DNA of 64,000 nucleotides from Paralvinella palmiformis. Its lineage: Eukaryota; Annelida; Polychaeta; Terebellida; Alvinellidae. How positions within the stretch are numbered: the first letter of the stretch is position 1; the number at the start of each line of letters is the position of its first letter. Below the pieces are notes generated by a model that did not search any database, was not told the origin of the DNA, and saw only the letters and a list, made by a program, of their open reading frames with translations. Where the stretch lies: NCBI GenBank assembly GCA_025642065.1, contig JAODUP010000224.1:162501-226500 (forward strand), read 5' to 3'. This document shows, one piece after another, positions 33,840-45,756 of the stretch. The position numbers and the translations under genes were made by a program.

Positions 33840-34740
33840 AGAAGTTGTCGTGCCGAAACCAGGAACTTCTCTCGTGATGAACGGGCGTCAGTTTTTAAGT
33901 ATGACAATATTAATCCAGGAATACAGAAAACAATATCCCGACTTCAGTAATCTAGTCCAAATTGTGGGTCGAAAAGACAACACACCAGTTTATCACCAAA
34001 AGAACTTCAAAATTCCCGCATTAAGGACGCGGAATAGCAAAATCCTCTTTATATTCGATGGTTATTGATTAATTATATCCTTATGTCTCCATGTCCGAAT
34101 GCATTGAAGTAACTTTATTCAAATTATATTCTTAGAAAGCGGGTAAGCCTCAGTAGATAGTGTCATTTTGGAGGGAACAGGTTAGACAGTATTTTAAAAT
34201 TAGTGTTTGTTTAAGCAGGTGGTCTTTAACATAGTTTCAATTGCTCACTTTGTAGCGTTATTTCGTTTATTTGCTTTTTGATAAAAAACGTTTAGTGTCA
34301 TAGAGCTCTGTTAGTCAATGAAATAAACTTATATTTAAATGCACGTGTGCACAGATACATACGAGCATAAATCCAACCGAATCGGCACATACATGTATAT
34401 ACACGTGTACGCTGATAAACATATCAAGAATTGGATTAGTGCTCAATTAATAAGTAGGCAGTTTCCTATTATGTTCCAAGAAGTATTTAGTTATGGAGTT
34501 TTGATAGATTGCATTAGCATGTTGTCATATTAGAAAATATGACCTGTTTGATGACGTGGCATTCAAACTAATTTTGTCTTCTTTTTTTGGCTAAAGATTA
34601 TGTCAACAACAAAACCTGCGATTAAAGAAAGAAATATTTTAAAAAATACACAAATACACACGATATAATCAGACCATTTCTTAGAAAATGCTGAATTAAG
34701 ATCGTTTTTTAAATTCTTGGAAGTGAATGCCAATCTCAAT
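33840..34740. other. Upstream region of the PGRP gene
   Basis: AT-rich. Two short open frames (33850-34068 plus, 34563-34871 minus) have no recognisable family features and no splice support. No binding-site motif was clear enough to call. Confidence 0.4.
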
Positions 34741-34751
34741 TTACCTGAGCA

Positions 34752-34759
34752 TATAAAAG
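34752..34759 (+). promoter_or_regulatory. Putative TATA box of the PGRP gene
   Basis: The octamer tataaaag is a strong TATA match. A start site 25-32 bases downstream would fall near 34783-34791 (ccatacacagttc). A good acceptor (tattgcatttcag) directly before the ATG suggests the 5'UTR is split by an intron from about 34877 (aacgag then gtcagg) to 34984. Confidence 0.55.
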
Positions 34760-34984
34760 TCCAACGAACGAGAACATCCATACACAGTTCAAGATAGATA
34801 GTGACAACCCACTGGAGAACATCCTGAATACTGAACATCTTCTTGATATCTCCTGAACAGCAGAAACGCAAACGAGGTCAGGAAGAAAAATAGTTTACAA
34901 TTAAATACTGGCTTAATGGCAAGTACCTATATCATTTGACTTTCTTTAAATAGTTGACCAGTTTGATTTATTATTGCATTTCAG

Positions 34985-36129
34985 ATGAGGGTTTTAAATA
35001 TTTTGCTCTTCCTGGCCCTGGGAATGGCACATTTAGTACAACAAGGAGATGCTTGGGGGAGCTTTCGATGGCGTAGAATAATAACGGATGTAGGTTATCT
35101 TAAATGTCTAATTTTTAAACGATCTTCTGCATGTTCTGATACATGAATAATAGAATTAAGTTAATTAACAGTTTATGATAATATTTAAAGAACAATTTCT
35201 TAATTTATTTAATGTTGTCAATGATATGCTATTCTCAGGTGAGACCTATTACCAATGTGTCATTAAGACACTCATTCTACAGTACTCTATTTATATTTTA
35301 TATGTTGCGTAGAGAACTAGGTGCTGCTTTGGAGGATGTTACAGCAAGGAACAGATGAGCGACCTCTGTGAAGGCGTCGAGAAATCAATGATTAAACGAG
35401 AAGAATGGGAAGCTGCTGAACCACGACAGGTCCTGCAAGTTAACGGCATCGCTGATAACATAATACTCTTGCATACTGGTCCTGATACGTGTACGATAGG
35501 GGGACTGTCTCGATACAACTGTGAGCGCTGTATGCAGGATGAAGAGTGCATGAAAGGATTCTTGATTGCATTTCAGGCCAATGATCTAGGTAAGTGATTT
35601 TCTCTTTATTCTAAAACAGCCAATCATCAGGTAACAAATATTAGATCTTAACTGATGTTGTTATTTGTTTGTCAGATGACGGAAAGGATGACATCCGATA
35701 CAACTTCCTCATTGGACAAGATGGAGTCATCTATGAAGGAAGAGGTTGGGGCGTTGTTGGACAACATACAAAAGGCAATAACCTTTTGTCTGTAGGTCAG
35801 TCGTTGTCCTGTTTATTTTAATATTATTTGCTGGTTATTTTTACAATGTAGTCGTATTCCCTAAGAATATATTCTTTTAGTATTCAATTGACAATTACTT
35901 AAAATATTTATTATGGCACCAATATCTAGGCATAGGTATGATAGGAGACTTCACCAAGTCGGAGCCAAGCCAAGCGTCACAGAATGCTCTGAAGAACTTG
36001 CTCAGTTGTGGACAGGCAGCAGAAGCACTGTCACGGTCTGCTGACTTCACTACCGGTCCCAAGATGACAGGTAAAGCACTCTTTGAGATGATCAAGAGAT
36101 GTAATGGTCTCTGTACTGGTCAGAAGTAA
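34985..36129 (+). CDS. Peptidoglycan recognition protein (PGRP), secreted, probably non-amidase
   Basis: Innate-immunity receptor of the PGRP/amidase_2 family that binds bacterial peptidoglycan. CDS join 34985-35089, 35313-35589, 35676-35795, 35930-36129 gives 233 residues; all introns have GT-AG ends and phases fit. Seen: signal peptide (residues 1 to about 24), a Cys-rich N-terminal extension ([20 protein letters not shown]), [17 protein letters not shown] (His89), [20 protein letters not shown] (Tyr136), [10 protein letters not shown] and GIGMIGDF. Known for the family: zinc is held by His, His and Cys, the last two eight residues apart in a GH-----T-CPG segment. Here those two positions are Ala205 and Met213, so amidase activity is unlikely and a binding, regulatory or decoy role is inferred. 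The C-terminal CNGLC may form a disulfide. The length is normal for a short PGRP. Confidence 0.95.
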
Positions 36130-36271
36130 CCATTCTGTCCACAGTACAAAGAGAGACGATTCATAACCCGAATGATAATACGTTATTGGTTTGATATTTT
36201 GCTTTCAAAATTGTGTTACTAACAAAACAAAAAAATACAAAACACTTAAACACCATACATATTCACACAAA

Positions 36272-36273
<2 letters not shown>

Positions 36274-36314
<41 letters not shown>

Positions 36315-36322
36315 ATACACAC

Positions 36323-36384
<62 letters not shown>
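36274..36384. repeat. (CA)n then (TA)n microsatellite in PGRP 3'UTR region
   Basis: About 37 bases of CA and about 58 bases of TA. Four overlapping open frames here are artefacts. Confidence 0.97.
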
Positions 36385-36386
<2 letters not shown>

Positions 36387-36467
36387 TACATCAGTCGAAC
36401 CACTAACAAATTCACCAAAAGAATAATGTCATTACTTATCTTATCTGTTTGAGTAAACCTTTTTTCC

Positions 36468-36474
36468 AATAAAA
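36468..36474 (+). terminator. Polyadenylation signal of the PGRP gene
   Basis: AATAAA-type signal (ccaataaaaaaa) about 340 bases after the stop codon, just beyond a long CA/TA microsatellite that would lie in the 3'UTR. Confidence 0.5.
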
Positions 36475-36479
36475 AAATA

Positions 36480-37164
36480 CTTGCTTTTTATATGTTGAGT
36501 ATCGTAGATAATAGCTGTGCACCGTGTGTATAACAAAATGAATTAGAAGTATTAACCAAAATCAAAACACTGTAGCTATTTCCTGCAGTATTAATAAACC
36601 TCATGACAATTTTAAGGAACCTAAACAAATAAGAGTTGTTTAATATAGAACGATGCTGGATTGGAACTTGGTAATGATTGAAACCCAAAAGAGTTAGAAA
36701 ACGGTTATGTTTTTTGTTTTTGTTAAGTACTTGATTCCTTATAATATCCACAAAAAAAATAATACTAATCTTTGCTCCAATCGCGTTTTCTATCAGAAAT
36801 GTAAATAAGAATTTGGTGTTAATTTGGTAAACTAGACAAAGATATTTCACATTATTTTCATTCTTCCAAAGACCCAATGGTAATTTACTGACCAAAATGT
36901 CGGGATAACAAACTTATTATGGTAATTAAGTTGGCTGATTTGTTCTGTGTAGATATTTTTTTTTTTTTTTTTTTTTCTAAATTTAGTTAAAGGAATATTT
37001 TCGTCAGTAACCATCACACTTTTCCACTTGACACTGAATTAAGAAGCGAATAACCCTTTAAAATTTCTGACAGTAAATAAATTTAAACCAGGTGGGATTC
37101 TCATGTTAAATCGAAAATGCAAAAGCTCCCAAATACTGAAGTCTTTAACCCATAACATTTTGTG
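36480..37164. other. Spacer downstream of PGRP
   Basis: AT-rich. A minus-strand frame of 135 codons (36488-36895) is Leu/Ile/Asn-rich, as expected by chance here, and matches no family I recognise. Confidence 0.4.
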
Positions 37165-37166
37165 TA

Positions 37167-37232
37167 CAGTAATACCTCGCTTTACGTCATTTCGGTATAA
37201 CTCAAATTCGCTTTTACGCCACTTTTCTAAAG
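37167..37232 (+). repeat. Tigger/pogo-like terminal inverted repeat, left end
   Basis: Begins with TA then cagtaatacctcgctttacg, a form typical of pogo/Tigger termini. A diverged inverted partner is at 42298-42357. Either the two bound one 5.2-kb element, or each is a remnant of a separate small element. Confidence 0.5.
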
Positions 37233-37559
37233 TAATTATCTACGTTAGCTACGTCATAATAAAAGAATAAGTTGAGATAGGTTTAAGGCTTTTGTAACCA
37301 ATGCATAACGAAGGGTAGGGTGTGACAGTATTTGAACAACATCTGTTACACTTTGTCCTGCTGTGTGTAGACACAGACCTAAGTATACACACAGACGTAT
37401 TATTGAGTACATTTGTAATGACCTGGACATTGTACATATTAATGTACTATTAGAATCTCGTGGGCAACAGTCTAAAGAACAATTAAAATTTATCATTGCT
37501 TATTGCATGTTATTACCTTTTTCCCACAAGGTGTTTTTCAGGATACATATAAAGAGGCA

Positions 37560-37960
37560 ACTGGCACAGAGCACCCTTAAAACATACCATTTGATACCAC
37601 AGCTCGCAGTAAACAACACGTGCTTGTGGTTCATTGGCGACTTACTACATACATATGATAACTACTTTGACAACACAGTTTACATTCAACGGTAATTTTC
37701 TCTGCTTCAAAGGAAACCTATATATATAAAACATGTCGACACCTCAGCTTTATTCTGGGTTCGAATAACTAAATAAATCCTACCTATATGAGCCTTGTAT
37801 AGGCCCTCGGCGTGTTAACAAACATTACAATTTGTTGACCACGTGAGACAACGTACATTAACTCCGTAAGCAATCAGTGAAGTGATTTAGCTAAAACAAA
37901 AACAAAGTAGCAACACTGCACAATGGATTATTACTGGACTAGAACGAAATATCGTCTCTC
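37560..37960 (+). repeat. Dispersed repeat related to the 23.2-kb element, copy B
   Basis: Same block order as 24590-25070. In addition it keeps the 3' block caatggattattactggact followed by agaacgaaatatcgtctc, which matches 23730-23768. A (TC)n tract interrupts it at about 37960. Confidence 0.7.
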
Positions 37961-37961
37961 T

Positions 37962-37964
37962 CGT

Positions 37965-38006
<42 letters not shown>

Positions 38007-38007
38007 C
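37962..38007. repeat. (TC)n microsatellite
   Basis: About 45 bases of TC. Confidence 0.9.
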
Positions 38008-38009
38008 TT

Positions 38010-39700
38010 CCCTCTTTATGTGCGTGCGCGCGTGCGTGATTTTGGGGTTCCCGCACCCCTTTTTTTTTGTTTTAAATTGTTTAAAAAGCCTTTGAAAAAT
38101 AAAGAAAAAAATGCAAAATTTTCACTGGACCCCTTAAAATAACTCTATACTTTTGCCCCGGTTTTTTAATTCGGTCAACCAAAATTTAAATTTACTGAGG
38201 AGGTTTTTTTAAAAAACGTATAGATAAATAAAACCTCAGATAATAACCAATTTTACTCGTTTTTACAGACATATTTTCATTTCCACGAACCGGGATTTAA
38301 TTTTATTGATATAAATATGTTGTTCACAATAAAGTGAAACCGGAAAGCCTTTGGAAATTTACACTGTTTCCTCACAGAAATTGATATAGTATTATATTTA
38401 AGAGTGCAAATAACAACTCCCATTTGATTATTGATAACTAGGAGGGCGAGACGTGACTAAGAATTACCCTTTTCTTCTAGTCGTTTAACATCACTGTTGT
38501 TGTTGTTGTTTTGTGTTGTTATTTGTTATTTGTTTTATTAAATATATTTAGTCTTAACATCGGCCAGTGGGGGGGGGGGTATTTAGTATCAAGCCAGAAG
38601 AAAAAGTAAGCAAGTTGTTATGGTCTTGCAGAGAAGATCTACGTGTCTCGGATTCGAATTGCATTGTTGTCTGTGTCAGGGGGATGTTTCCATAATAACT
38701 CATAAAACACAACATTCTAAACCATTGTTGCTAAAAAAGCCGGAATTTCCGGTTTAGACAAATGGCCAAGTTGTACATATCACTATCAGCTAATAAAAAC
38801 AAACTACTAAGGATTGGCATGATTATCAAGATTAACAGGAGGGGGGCTTCTATGAATTAATTAGTAATGCGGTTGACCACAGTTCCATAGCACCTGGGTT
38901 CAAACCGCGGTCGGTCTATGTCAGAACACTTTTCCTCAAAATGAGTAATAGAATTGATTACAAAACCAATTTAAAAGGTGACTGTTTTCAGGTCATATTT
39001 ATCTTCACAACACGCTTTTTGAGAAACAATGATATTTTGGTACATATAATACGCAGAACAAACTGGTTATTGGCTATTAACGTTATCCTATATTAAATGT
39101 CCCCAATAATCTTCAGCGAATCGTGTTTGCGATCTGTGATTTAAGTAGAATTAGTCATCTTGAAAGTGCCAAAAGGAAAATTATGAATTTCCGAAAAGGC
39201 ATCGGTGGAGAAAATTCACCTTTTTTATGACATCCTGTGATACATATGTTACATTCTGGCAAAATTATCATCATCTCGAGATAGGGTTCAGTATTCGAGT
39301 GTACTATCCCAATGCACTATACCAGTGTAGTACTCTCGTACGGTCAGCATACTCTCAGTTGTCCCTTTCCAAGGTTTCTTGAGCTATTACATGTGGCTAT
39401 TAAGCAACCAATAGTCTTACACTATAACACATATACTAAAATATATAATCGTGGAATGAATCTGGTGTTTGTAATTTACAGAATTATGTACGAACAAATC
39501 AGTGTAGACTCTAGATTAAATGGGGCCAGTGATGTCACAATTTGGTGAAACATCCTTCAAACAGAGGTATACCAGGATTTGAACCCGGTTTCTATAGTTG
39601 TGAAGTCAATGACATTATAAGTTAGGCCACATATAGACTATATAGTACAGGCTAGTCAATTAAGGTTTCAATAAAGGATACACGATAGGATACGATAACA
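38010..39700. other. Non-coding, low information
   Basis: AT-rich sequence with homopolymer runs. Two short tRNA-like pieces (about 38870-38935 plus, 39560-39630 minus, each with a B-box-like phrase) are probably old SINE heads. No gene recognised. Confidence 0.4.
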
Positions 39701-39702
39701 AT

Positions 39703-39703
39703 A

Positions 39704-39746
<43 letters not shown>
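39703..39746. repeat. (TA)n microsatellite
   Basis: About 42 bases of TA. Confidence 0.95.
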
Positions 39747-39749
<3 letters not shown>

Positions 39750-41296
39750 GAGAGATCTGTAACTAAATCAATAACTTGCTGGAACAAGATAACAGCACAG
39801 TTTGCATTTAATTTAAAGGTAAGAGGAAAACAAATAAACAATAACAAGAGTACAACACTCTATAGAATACACTCTAATCAGTTGTACTATAATCCACACA
39901 GAAATGAGAGGAAAATATGACCTTGTGACCTTTAAATTATATATTGCCTTATACAACTAACTGCGTCACAGACGAGCATTTAACATAATCTGATCGTTAG
40001 ATATCGAACACTGCTGTTGTTTTATAAATAGATGTTTAAATCGATAAATGATCGATTATGGGTTTTGTTTCTTTTTTGTCAGACACTAGAAGTAACTTGA
40101 CAGTTTCACCGGTAGATGTCGCTAAACGTCCAATCATGTTTATATAGTAAATAGAACAAACCGTGTCGAGAAGTCAAAAATAAAGAATGACTCATTGTTA
40201 TTTTCTATTGTCCTGGGCTTACAATACTCACGAGCTTCCAACTTTTGATATTAGAAGAATATACGATTGTCAAAGATGGTCGTCTGATTGTGAGCCTTGG
40301 TACAGGTGTAGAGCTGATCCTAAATTACATAAACAACTTATTTGGTGCACAATGGGATGAACAAAAACATAATATTGTAAAAGATTTAAAGAAATAAGAT
40401 CAACAAAGAATGTAATATTTTGTTTCTCTTTGTCTCGTTATTGTGTCAATAGATTTTTAATAGTTGTCATCTAGGGGCCGGATGTGAAGTCAGCAACCAA
40501 AATCCAGACGCCTAGAAAACTACGTAATACAGTGAAACATCCGTCCCATAACAACTGTCCCAGTCTGCGAGAAGCCGCCATCCCCTTAACATCGGTATAA
40601 TCATATGGGGGATTTCAACTGACTGTTCAACAATCATTCATTTAGTCCGCGATCCTTTTATTTATATCAAGAAAATATCATCTGGATCCACCTTGACGTA
40701 TACGTGCCCAACAGAGGTAAGTGGAGCCTGTAAACACATATGACCTGTATTTAGAAGAAACAAATATACAAATGACAGCTGCTTCTTCAAATAGAGCAGG
40801 TATTGCATCGCTAACAGATTTCCAATATATCATAAATCAGGTACGTAAAGGCGTACAAATAAACCGGCCAAATCCTGCAGGATTTGTGTAAAGCCTAGAT
40901 TTACAAAAGTCACGATCGTCGTTCTATAAAGGTTCCGCTGACATACGGAAAAAGACCTCGACTTATCTGTTTGTCTTCAGATGAGTCATAGACATTTGTT
41001 GATAAAATAACGTAGCCTAAAGTTAAAATAGGACTATCTCTAACAACAAAGCTGCAGATAATTGGATGGATCAGATAAAGATAAAACTAATAATGGGGCC
41101 TTCATGATGGAAAAACAGTTTTGGTAAGTTTTAAGTCAACCCGTAAAAATTATGAAGACCTGGATTTGACAAATGTGTCCGTGGCGAATTTTCACATTTA
41201 TAAAAAAAGAATTGCGGCTTCTCCTAGCAATTTGTTTAGTAGTAGTAGTAATGGTGGTGGTAGTAGTAATACTGCTACTACTACTACTACTACTAC

Positions 41297-41334
<38 letters not shown>

Positions 41335-42290
41335 TTAGTTGTGGAATTTATCTTAACAAAATAATCCGGTCACATTAAATAATTGAGCTTATAAAACCTA
41401 TTTAGAAGTATACTGTCAATAGACAGTTGACATACTAACTGTAACTCGTAGCACCATTTGGAACTGTGTCATTAAAGGGTTGATTGTGGTATTCCAAATG
41501 AGCGCTTTACGTGATTAAGAAAGTCTGACAAATCTGGTCACCGATCAACCGTTACTTTGTGATATACACGATAATTGATGAAATATTTCAGAAATGTATT
41601 GGAACAATCGTTTTTCCCTCTTGATTCTGACATTTGCTTCAATATTAATTTATATAACTTATTGTAAGACGGAATTGTAAATTCTTGATATAACAGCTAG
41701 AAATGAACACCAACTCCAGTTGCAGTATTGAGACTTTCCCGTAGCAGCACATATTTAAATACCTGCAGGTTCAACGCAGATGCGTAGATGTACCCTTCTC
41801 TCTTACTATATTCGTCAACTTCGACTTTTTATCACAACAATGTAGACCTGTCTTAGTACTTGGTGGATTCTAGTATAGAGGTCAAGGTCGTTGAATCTAA
41901 ACCCAATGGTTCCCGTATATCTGACATCGTATATCCATCTATTGCGTGTTTCAGCCTGATCAACTCATCTCCCTACACAGGATCCCTTCAGTTATATGTC
42001 CCGGATGAGGACTGCCCTGGGATTAGTTTAAAATTTTGTCTCTAACATTAAGTAAGTCATTTGATTAGAGTTATACTCTGAATACGTCAATAATTAGTTT
42101 TTGACATAAACCGGACCTAACGCCTTAAAAGGGTTTTAATTTATTTTTATTGTATTTTAAATAGTTTTTTGTTTCTTTTACCTTTTATTGTTAATTTAGT
42201 TCTTTCGTGTCCTTTTATTACGACGTACGTGGCGCAGCTGAGTGACGTAACTATCAGGCGTAATGCGTAATGACGCTGAACTGACATTTA
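39750..42290. other. Non-coding, with a trinucleotide tract at 41236-41332
   Basis: The only structured part is a TAG / CTA / AAT triplet run near 41.3 kb. The frame at 41860-42045 contains a possible acceptor (ctccctacacag), but the peptide is not recognisable and there is no matching neighbour exon. Confidence 0.4.
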
Positions 42291-42297
42291 CTCAAGT

Positions 42298-42357
42298 AAA
42301 AGTGACGTAAATGTGAATTTGGCGTAGGCTAAAATGACGTAAATGGTGGTATTATTG
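42298..42357 (-). repeat. Tigger/pogo-like terminal inverted repeat, right end
   Basis: On the minus strand it begins with TA then caataataccaccatttacg and continues to tcattttag, aaattcac and tttacgtcac. These align with the left end at 37167-37232 (tcatttcgg, aaattcgc, tttacgccac). Confidence 0.5.
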
Positions 42358-42778
42358 TACTTGTTTTGATGTTACTGCCGATATCCCAATCACGTGATGT
42401 TTACGGTTGTCCAACGTTTTTTAACGTTATTCGTGCTTCACATGTTAACTCTCAATCTGTTTTTGTTTACTGTTATGTTAAAGGGACTTTGCGTACATAT
42501 TTTTATAGATGATAAAGTCGTCTTATCAAGGATTAACATGGCGACGTCCTTATTATCATTCCAATCACCATCATTATCACGATATTGACTGTACATCATT
42601 AATACGGTGCGAAGTAACAGTCTCCCTAAATGTCTATGTCTTTGTATGAAAAGTCAAATATTCCATTTCTAAAGAAGATTTTGGAAAGGTTATTCCGTTG
42701 ACTCATTACTTATCCCTTTGAATGTAATCGATGCTCGACAGTTTCTCTCTCCGGATAATCCGGATTCCGCCATGCGGC

Positions 42779-43026
42779 ATTGTTTAATGTTACAGCAAAT
42801 AGTACAATGGAGATGTTTGTGCAGATCTTAACGAAATGATTAACAACGACGAGCTTCATAACCACGATAGATCCAGTCAGTTAATGCTATAGCTAATAAC
42901 ATAATACTCTTGATACTTGTAACGTGATGGGACTGCCTGGATCCAACTGTCAGCGCTGCATCCGAGGAGGAAGCCTTCTTCAATGAACACTTAGCCTCAT
43001 TTGAGGCCGCAGATCTAGATAAGTGA
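42779..43026 (+). pseudogene. Decayed copy of PGRP exon 2
   Basis: Aligns along its length with PGRP exon 2 (35343-35600): atgttacagcaa, gctgataacataatactctt (here with ctaataac), ggactg-ct-gat-caactgt, agcgctg-at, and the 3' end gatctag-taagtgatttt. The donor GT of the functional gene is AT here, the frame has several stops, and a central stretch including the ACT-GGT codons after the His is deleted. No other PGRP exon is visible nearby, so it is a partial, dead duplicate about 7 kb from the parent. Confidence 0.8.
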
Positions 43027-43071
43027 TTTTCATATATAAAAGTATTGTCAATATAATTATATAGACAAATA

Positions 43072-43231
<160 letters not shown>

Positions 43232-43232
43232 A

Positions 43233-43330
43233 TATATACAAATTGGAGGACCTGTGTAGGTACTCAAAGCTGTCTTCCAACAGATCCCAAGGAAAAAACA
43301 GTTACCAAAAAAAGATAATTCATGACAAGT
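43233..43330 (+). repeat. Dispersed repeat family 7, copy 1
   Basis: The sequence caaattggaggacctgtgta, then actcaaagctgtcttcc and aacagttac, recurs at 62478-62560 in the same orientation. Unclassified. Confidence 0.65.
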
Positions 43331-43559
43331 AAGGTGGCATCATAATGAGGAAATGACCATATTACAGAAGCAGATTGATCCTGTATCAATTAAAATTAAA
43401 ATGACATTCAGAACATCTCGTATTTTCACATCTCACAACATCCGGATAATCTCGTAACAAAATAGACATGATTATTCTTTTAGTTTATGATGTTAAAGCT
43501 TTTGCAGGTAATAATTTATTCAACTTATTCCACAGTGTGGACAGGAAACCAATTGGTGG

Positions 43560-45490
43560 ACGCTGAGAAAATAATTTTAATGGGTAATCGGCGACATAAA
43601 TTAATTTGGTCTGTCGTGTAGCCATTGAGTTTGGCACGTCACTATTGACTGTAAAAAACCCGTTAAACTTAAAATTGGAACTTTATTCGACAGGTAGTCA
43701 TGTACAAAGAGAAGAGAGTGATAATCAAATAAGTCATGCAGCTTTAGAATTCCTAATTTAATTAATGTTGGACCAGTATGACTGTAATACGATACGTTAT
43801 TGATAAAATGTATTGTCCTTTTCTGTACTGATGTTAGCGGTCTAATTACGTTTTGTTCTACATTACCCCATACCATAATACCATAGGACATATGTCGATG
43901 AATCAATGCAAAATACAAAGTCCTTAGACTATCTGGTTGCAGTACATGTTTGACATGCTTAATATAAAATGCTGCAATGAACACTTTCCCTTTTACTACA
44001 GCAATGTGCTGTTTTCGTGTCAAATGTTCATCAATATGGATGCCCAAGAATTTAGTTGACTGTTCGTTACAGTTATTTCCGATTCTATCAAGTTCGTTAT
44101 TGCTTATTTGAATCGAATAACGCGAAAGGTCTTCTCTCGTGTGTCTAGGTTTCAATCAAATGTATTTGAGATAATTTATTAGAGCAGAACCATTGATATA
44201 AACCATTGACTTCCAGATTAACATTATCATATAATTCATTGAGATTTGAATTTGACGTAAACAATGTTGTGTCGTCGGCAAAAGATAAAAGTTTCCCCGT
44301 GCACGAATTGTCTATGTCATTGCCACAGATTACACATAGTAACAGGTCATTAATAGGCCCTTGTGGAACTCCAATTCTGATTGGTACCATGTAAGATATT
44401 TTCCATCAACCTCAACAAACTCTGGTAGATTAGATAGATACTTTTTAAACCAATCATGAGATAAGCCACAAATACCATAGTTTTTGTTTTAATTTTCTTA
44501 AGTAATATTTCACGGTTTATCACATCGAACTCCTTTGAAAGATAAAAAAAAGTATAGCTAGTGTGAACTCCGGATCAGGCTTGGACATAGAGTTTGCGCA
44601 AACATTTGAAGCAATTTGGAAACAAAAAACAGGCTAACAGGCCTATAATATTTTAGAATACAAGGATCAGATGATTTATGGATGGGAATGACTTTTGCTA
44701 TTTTTTATTTATCGTGGTACAATTCTTGTTACTAATGATTGATTTATAATACCGGTAATAGGTTCTAGGATGTCACGAATTGTTTCTTTCAGTAATTTAT
44801 TTGATATGTTGTCGTAACTTGAACTCGATTTAGACTTTAGTTTTTAAGTAAAACTTAAAACTTCAGATGGCGCCCAGCCCGTTTAGCCTAGCATGTGCAC
44901 AAAAGTGGTCGTAAAACATTAATCATCATCATCTTCAGATGGCGCTACAGGACCGAGAAAGGAGCTGTGAGTTTGAGACTGTGGCATGTATGAAGTTTGA
45001 AGAGAAGCATTTACTTTACTTGGGAACGTACCAAAATGATCAATCACATGATTGATAATGATACCTGAATAATGCGATAAAGTTATTATATTACTATACA
45101 TGTGATCTATCAAGGTAGCAGACGATGTGATAATCCTAGTTGGCTTATAAATAACAGGTATAAACCCATGAGAGAAAAACGAAGAAGATTCACATTTGCA
45201 ATCTCCCATTATCGTCCACTATTTATTTTTCTCATTCTGGACAGTGACCATAATATCCTCTATGGTAGAAGAGAAAATGTCGATGTTAGCATGTAGCTCG
45301 GTATTTGGCCCACAGATAACCCCAACTATAACATTATTTCCCATTTTATTGACAATTTCAATAAAGACAAACTCAAATATATGGGGAATAAACACACTAA
45401 TATCTTCGCGTATAATGTAATTCACAGTTTCTTATATAAACATATCTACGCCACCTGTAGGACGGTCTTCATCGGTGGACGGGGATATTA
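43560..45490 (-). mobile_element. Jockey-type LINE relic, minus strand
   Basis: Minus-strand pieces in order: endonuclease (VIVGVICGPNTELHANIDI, about 45.33 kb; IPVIYKPTRIITSSATLIDH, about 45.1 kb); a GVPQG box and FADDTTLF catalytic motif (about 44.37-44.26 kb); and the RT C-terminus (FLGIHIDEHLTRKQHI, LQPDSLRTLYFALIHRHMSY, then GIMVWG, 44.05-43.85 kb). The part between endonuclease and the PQG box is eroded, and a SINE tail is inserted at 44873-44933. Frameshifted and inactive. Confidence 0.85.
44873..44933 (+). mobile_element. Family-1 SINE 3' tail, inside the LINE relic
   Basis: The phrase gtggtcgtaaaacattaatc plus (ATC)n. LINE sequence continues on both sides with cttcagatggcgc duplicated at the borders (44861-44873 and 44934-44946), a likely target-site duplication. 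Confidence 0.75.
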
Positions 45491-45756
45491 TAAACATGAT
45501 GCGATGATCTTCATATTACGAAAGTGGAAATTATGGTGTAACGGAAAAACATTATTCCACAGAAATCTATAAACTTGGGGTATCAAAATAAGGTTTCTTG
45601 AAATCAAGACGCACAATCAGTACACAGTCGAATATACATGGATAGGGTACGAGCGTGGAATGATTTGCTGTTATGAGGCAGCGACAAACCCGGTAATAAG
45701 TTCTTGGAAGTGTACGCCACGCTAAACATGTATTTATTCATAATCTCTTTGAAAAA

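Noticed and set aside
34563..34871. 102-codon minus-strand frame overlapping the PGRP promoter
   Set aside because: Low-complexity hydrophobic and Lys-rich peptide; the plus-strand TATA box and leader explain the region better.
36488..36895. 135-codon minus-strand frame downstream of PGRP
   Set aside because: Composition is that of translated AT-rich DNA and no motif was found. Chance open frames of this size are plausible in such sequence.
41860..42045. Possible isolated exon with a peptide ending YTGSLQLYVPDEDCPG
   Set aside because: Has an acceptor-like site but no donor, partner exon or recognisable family.
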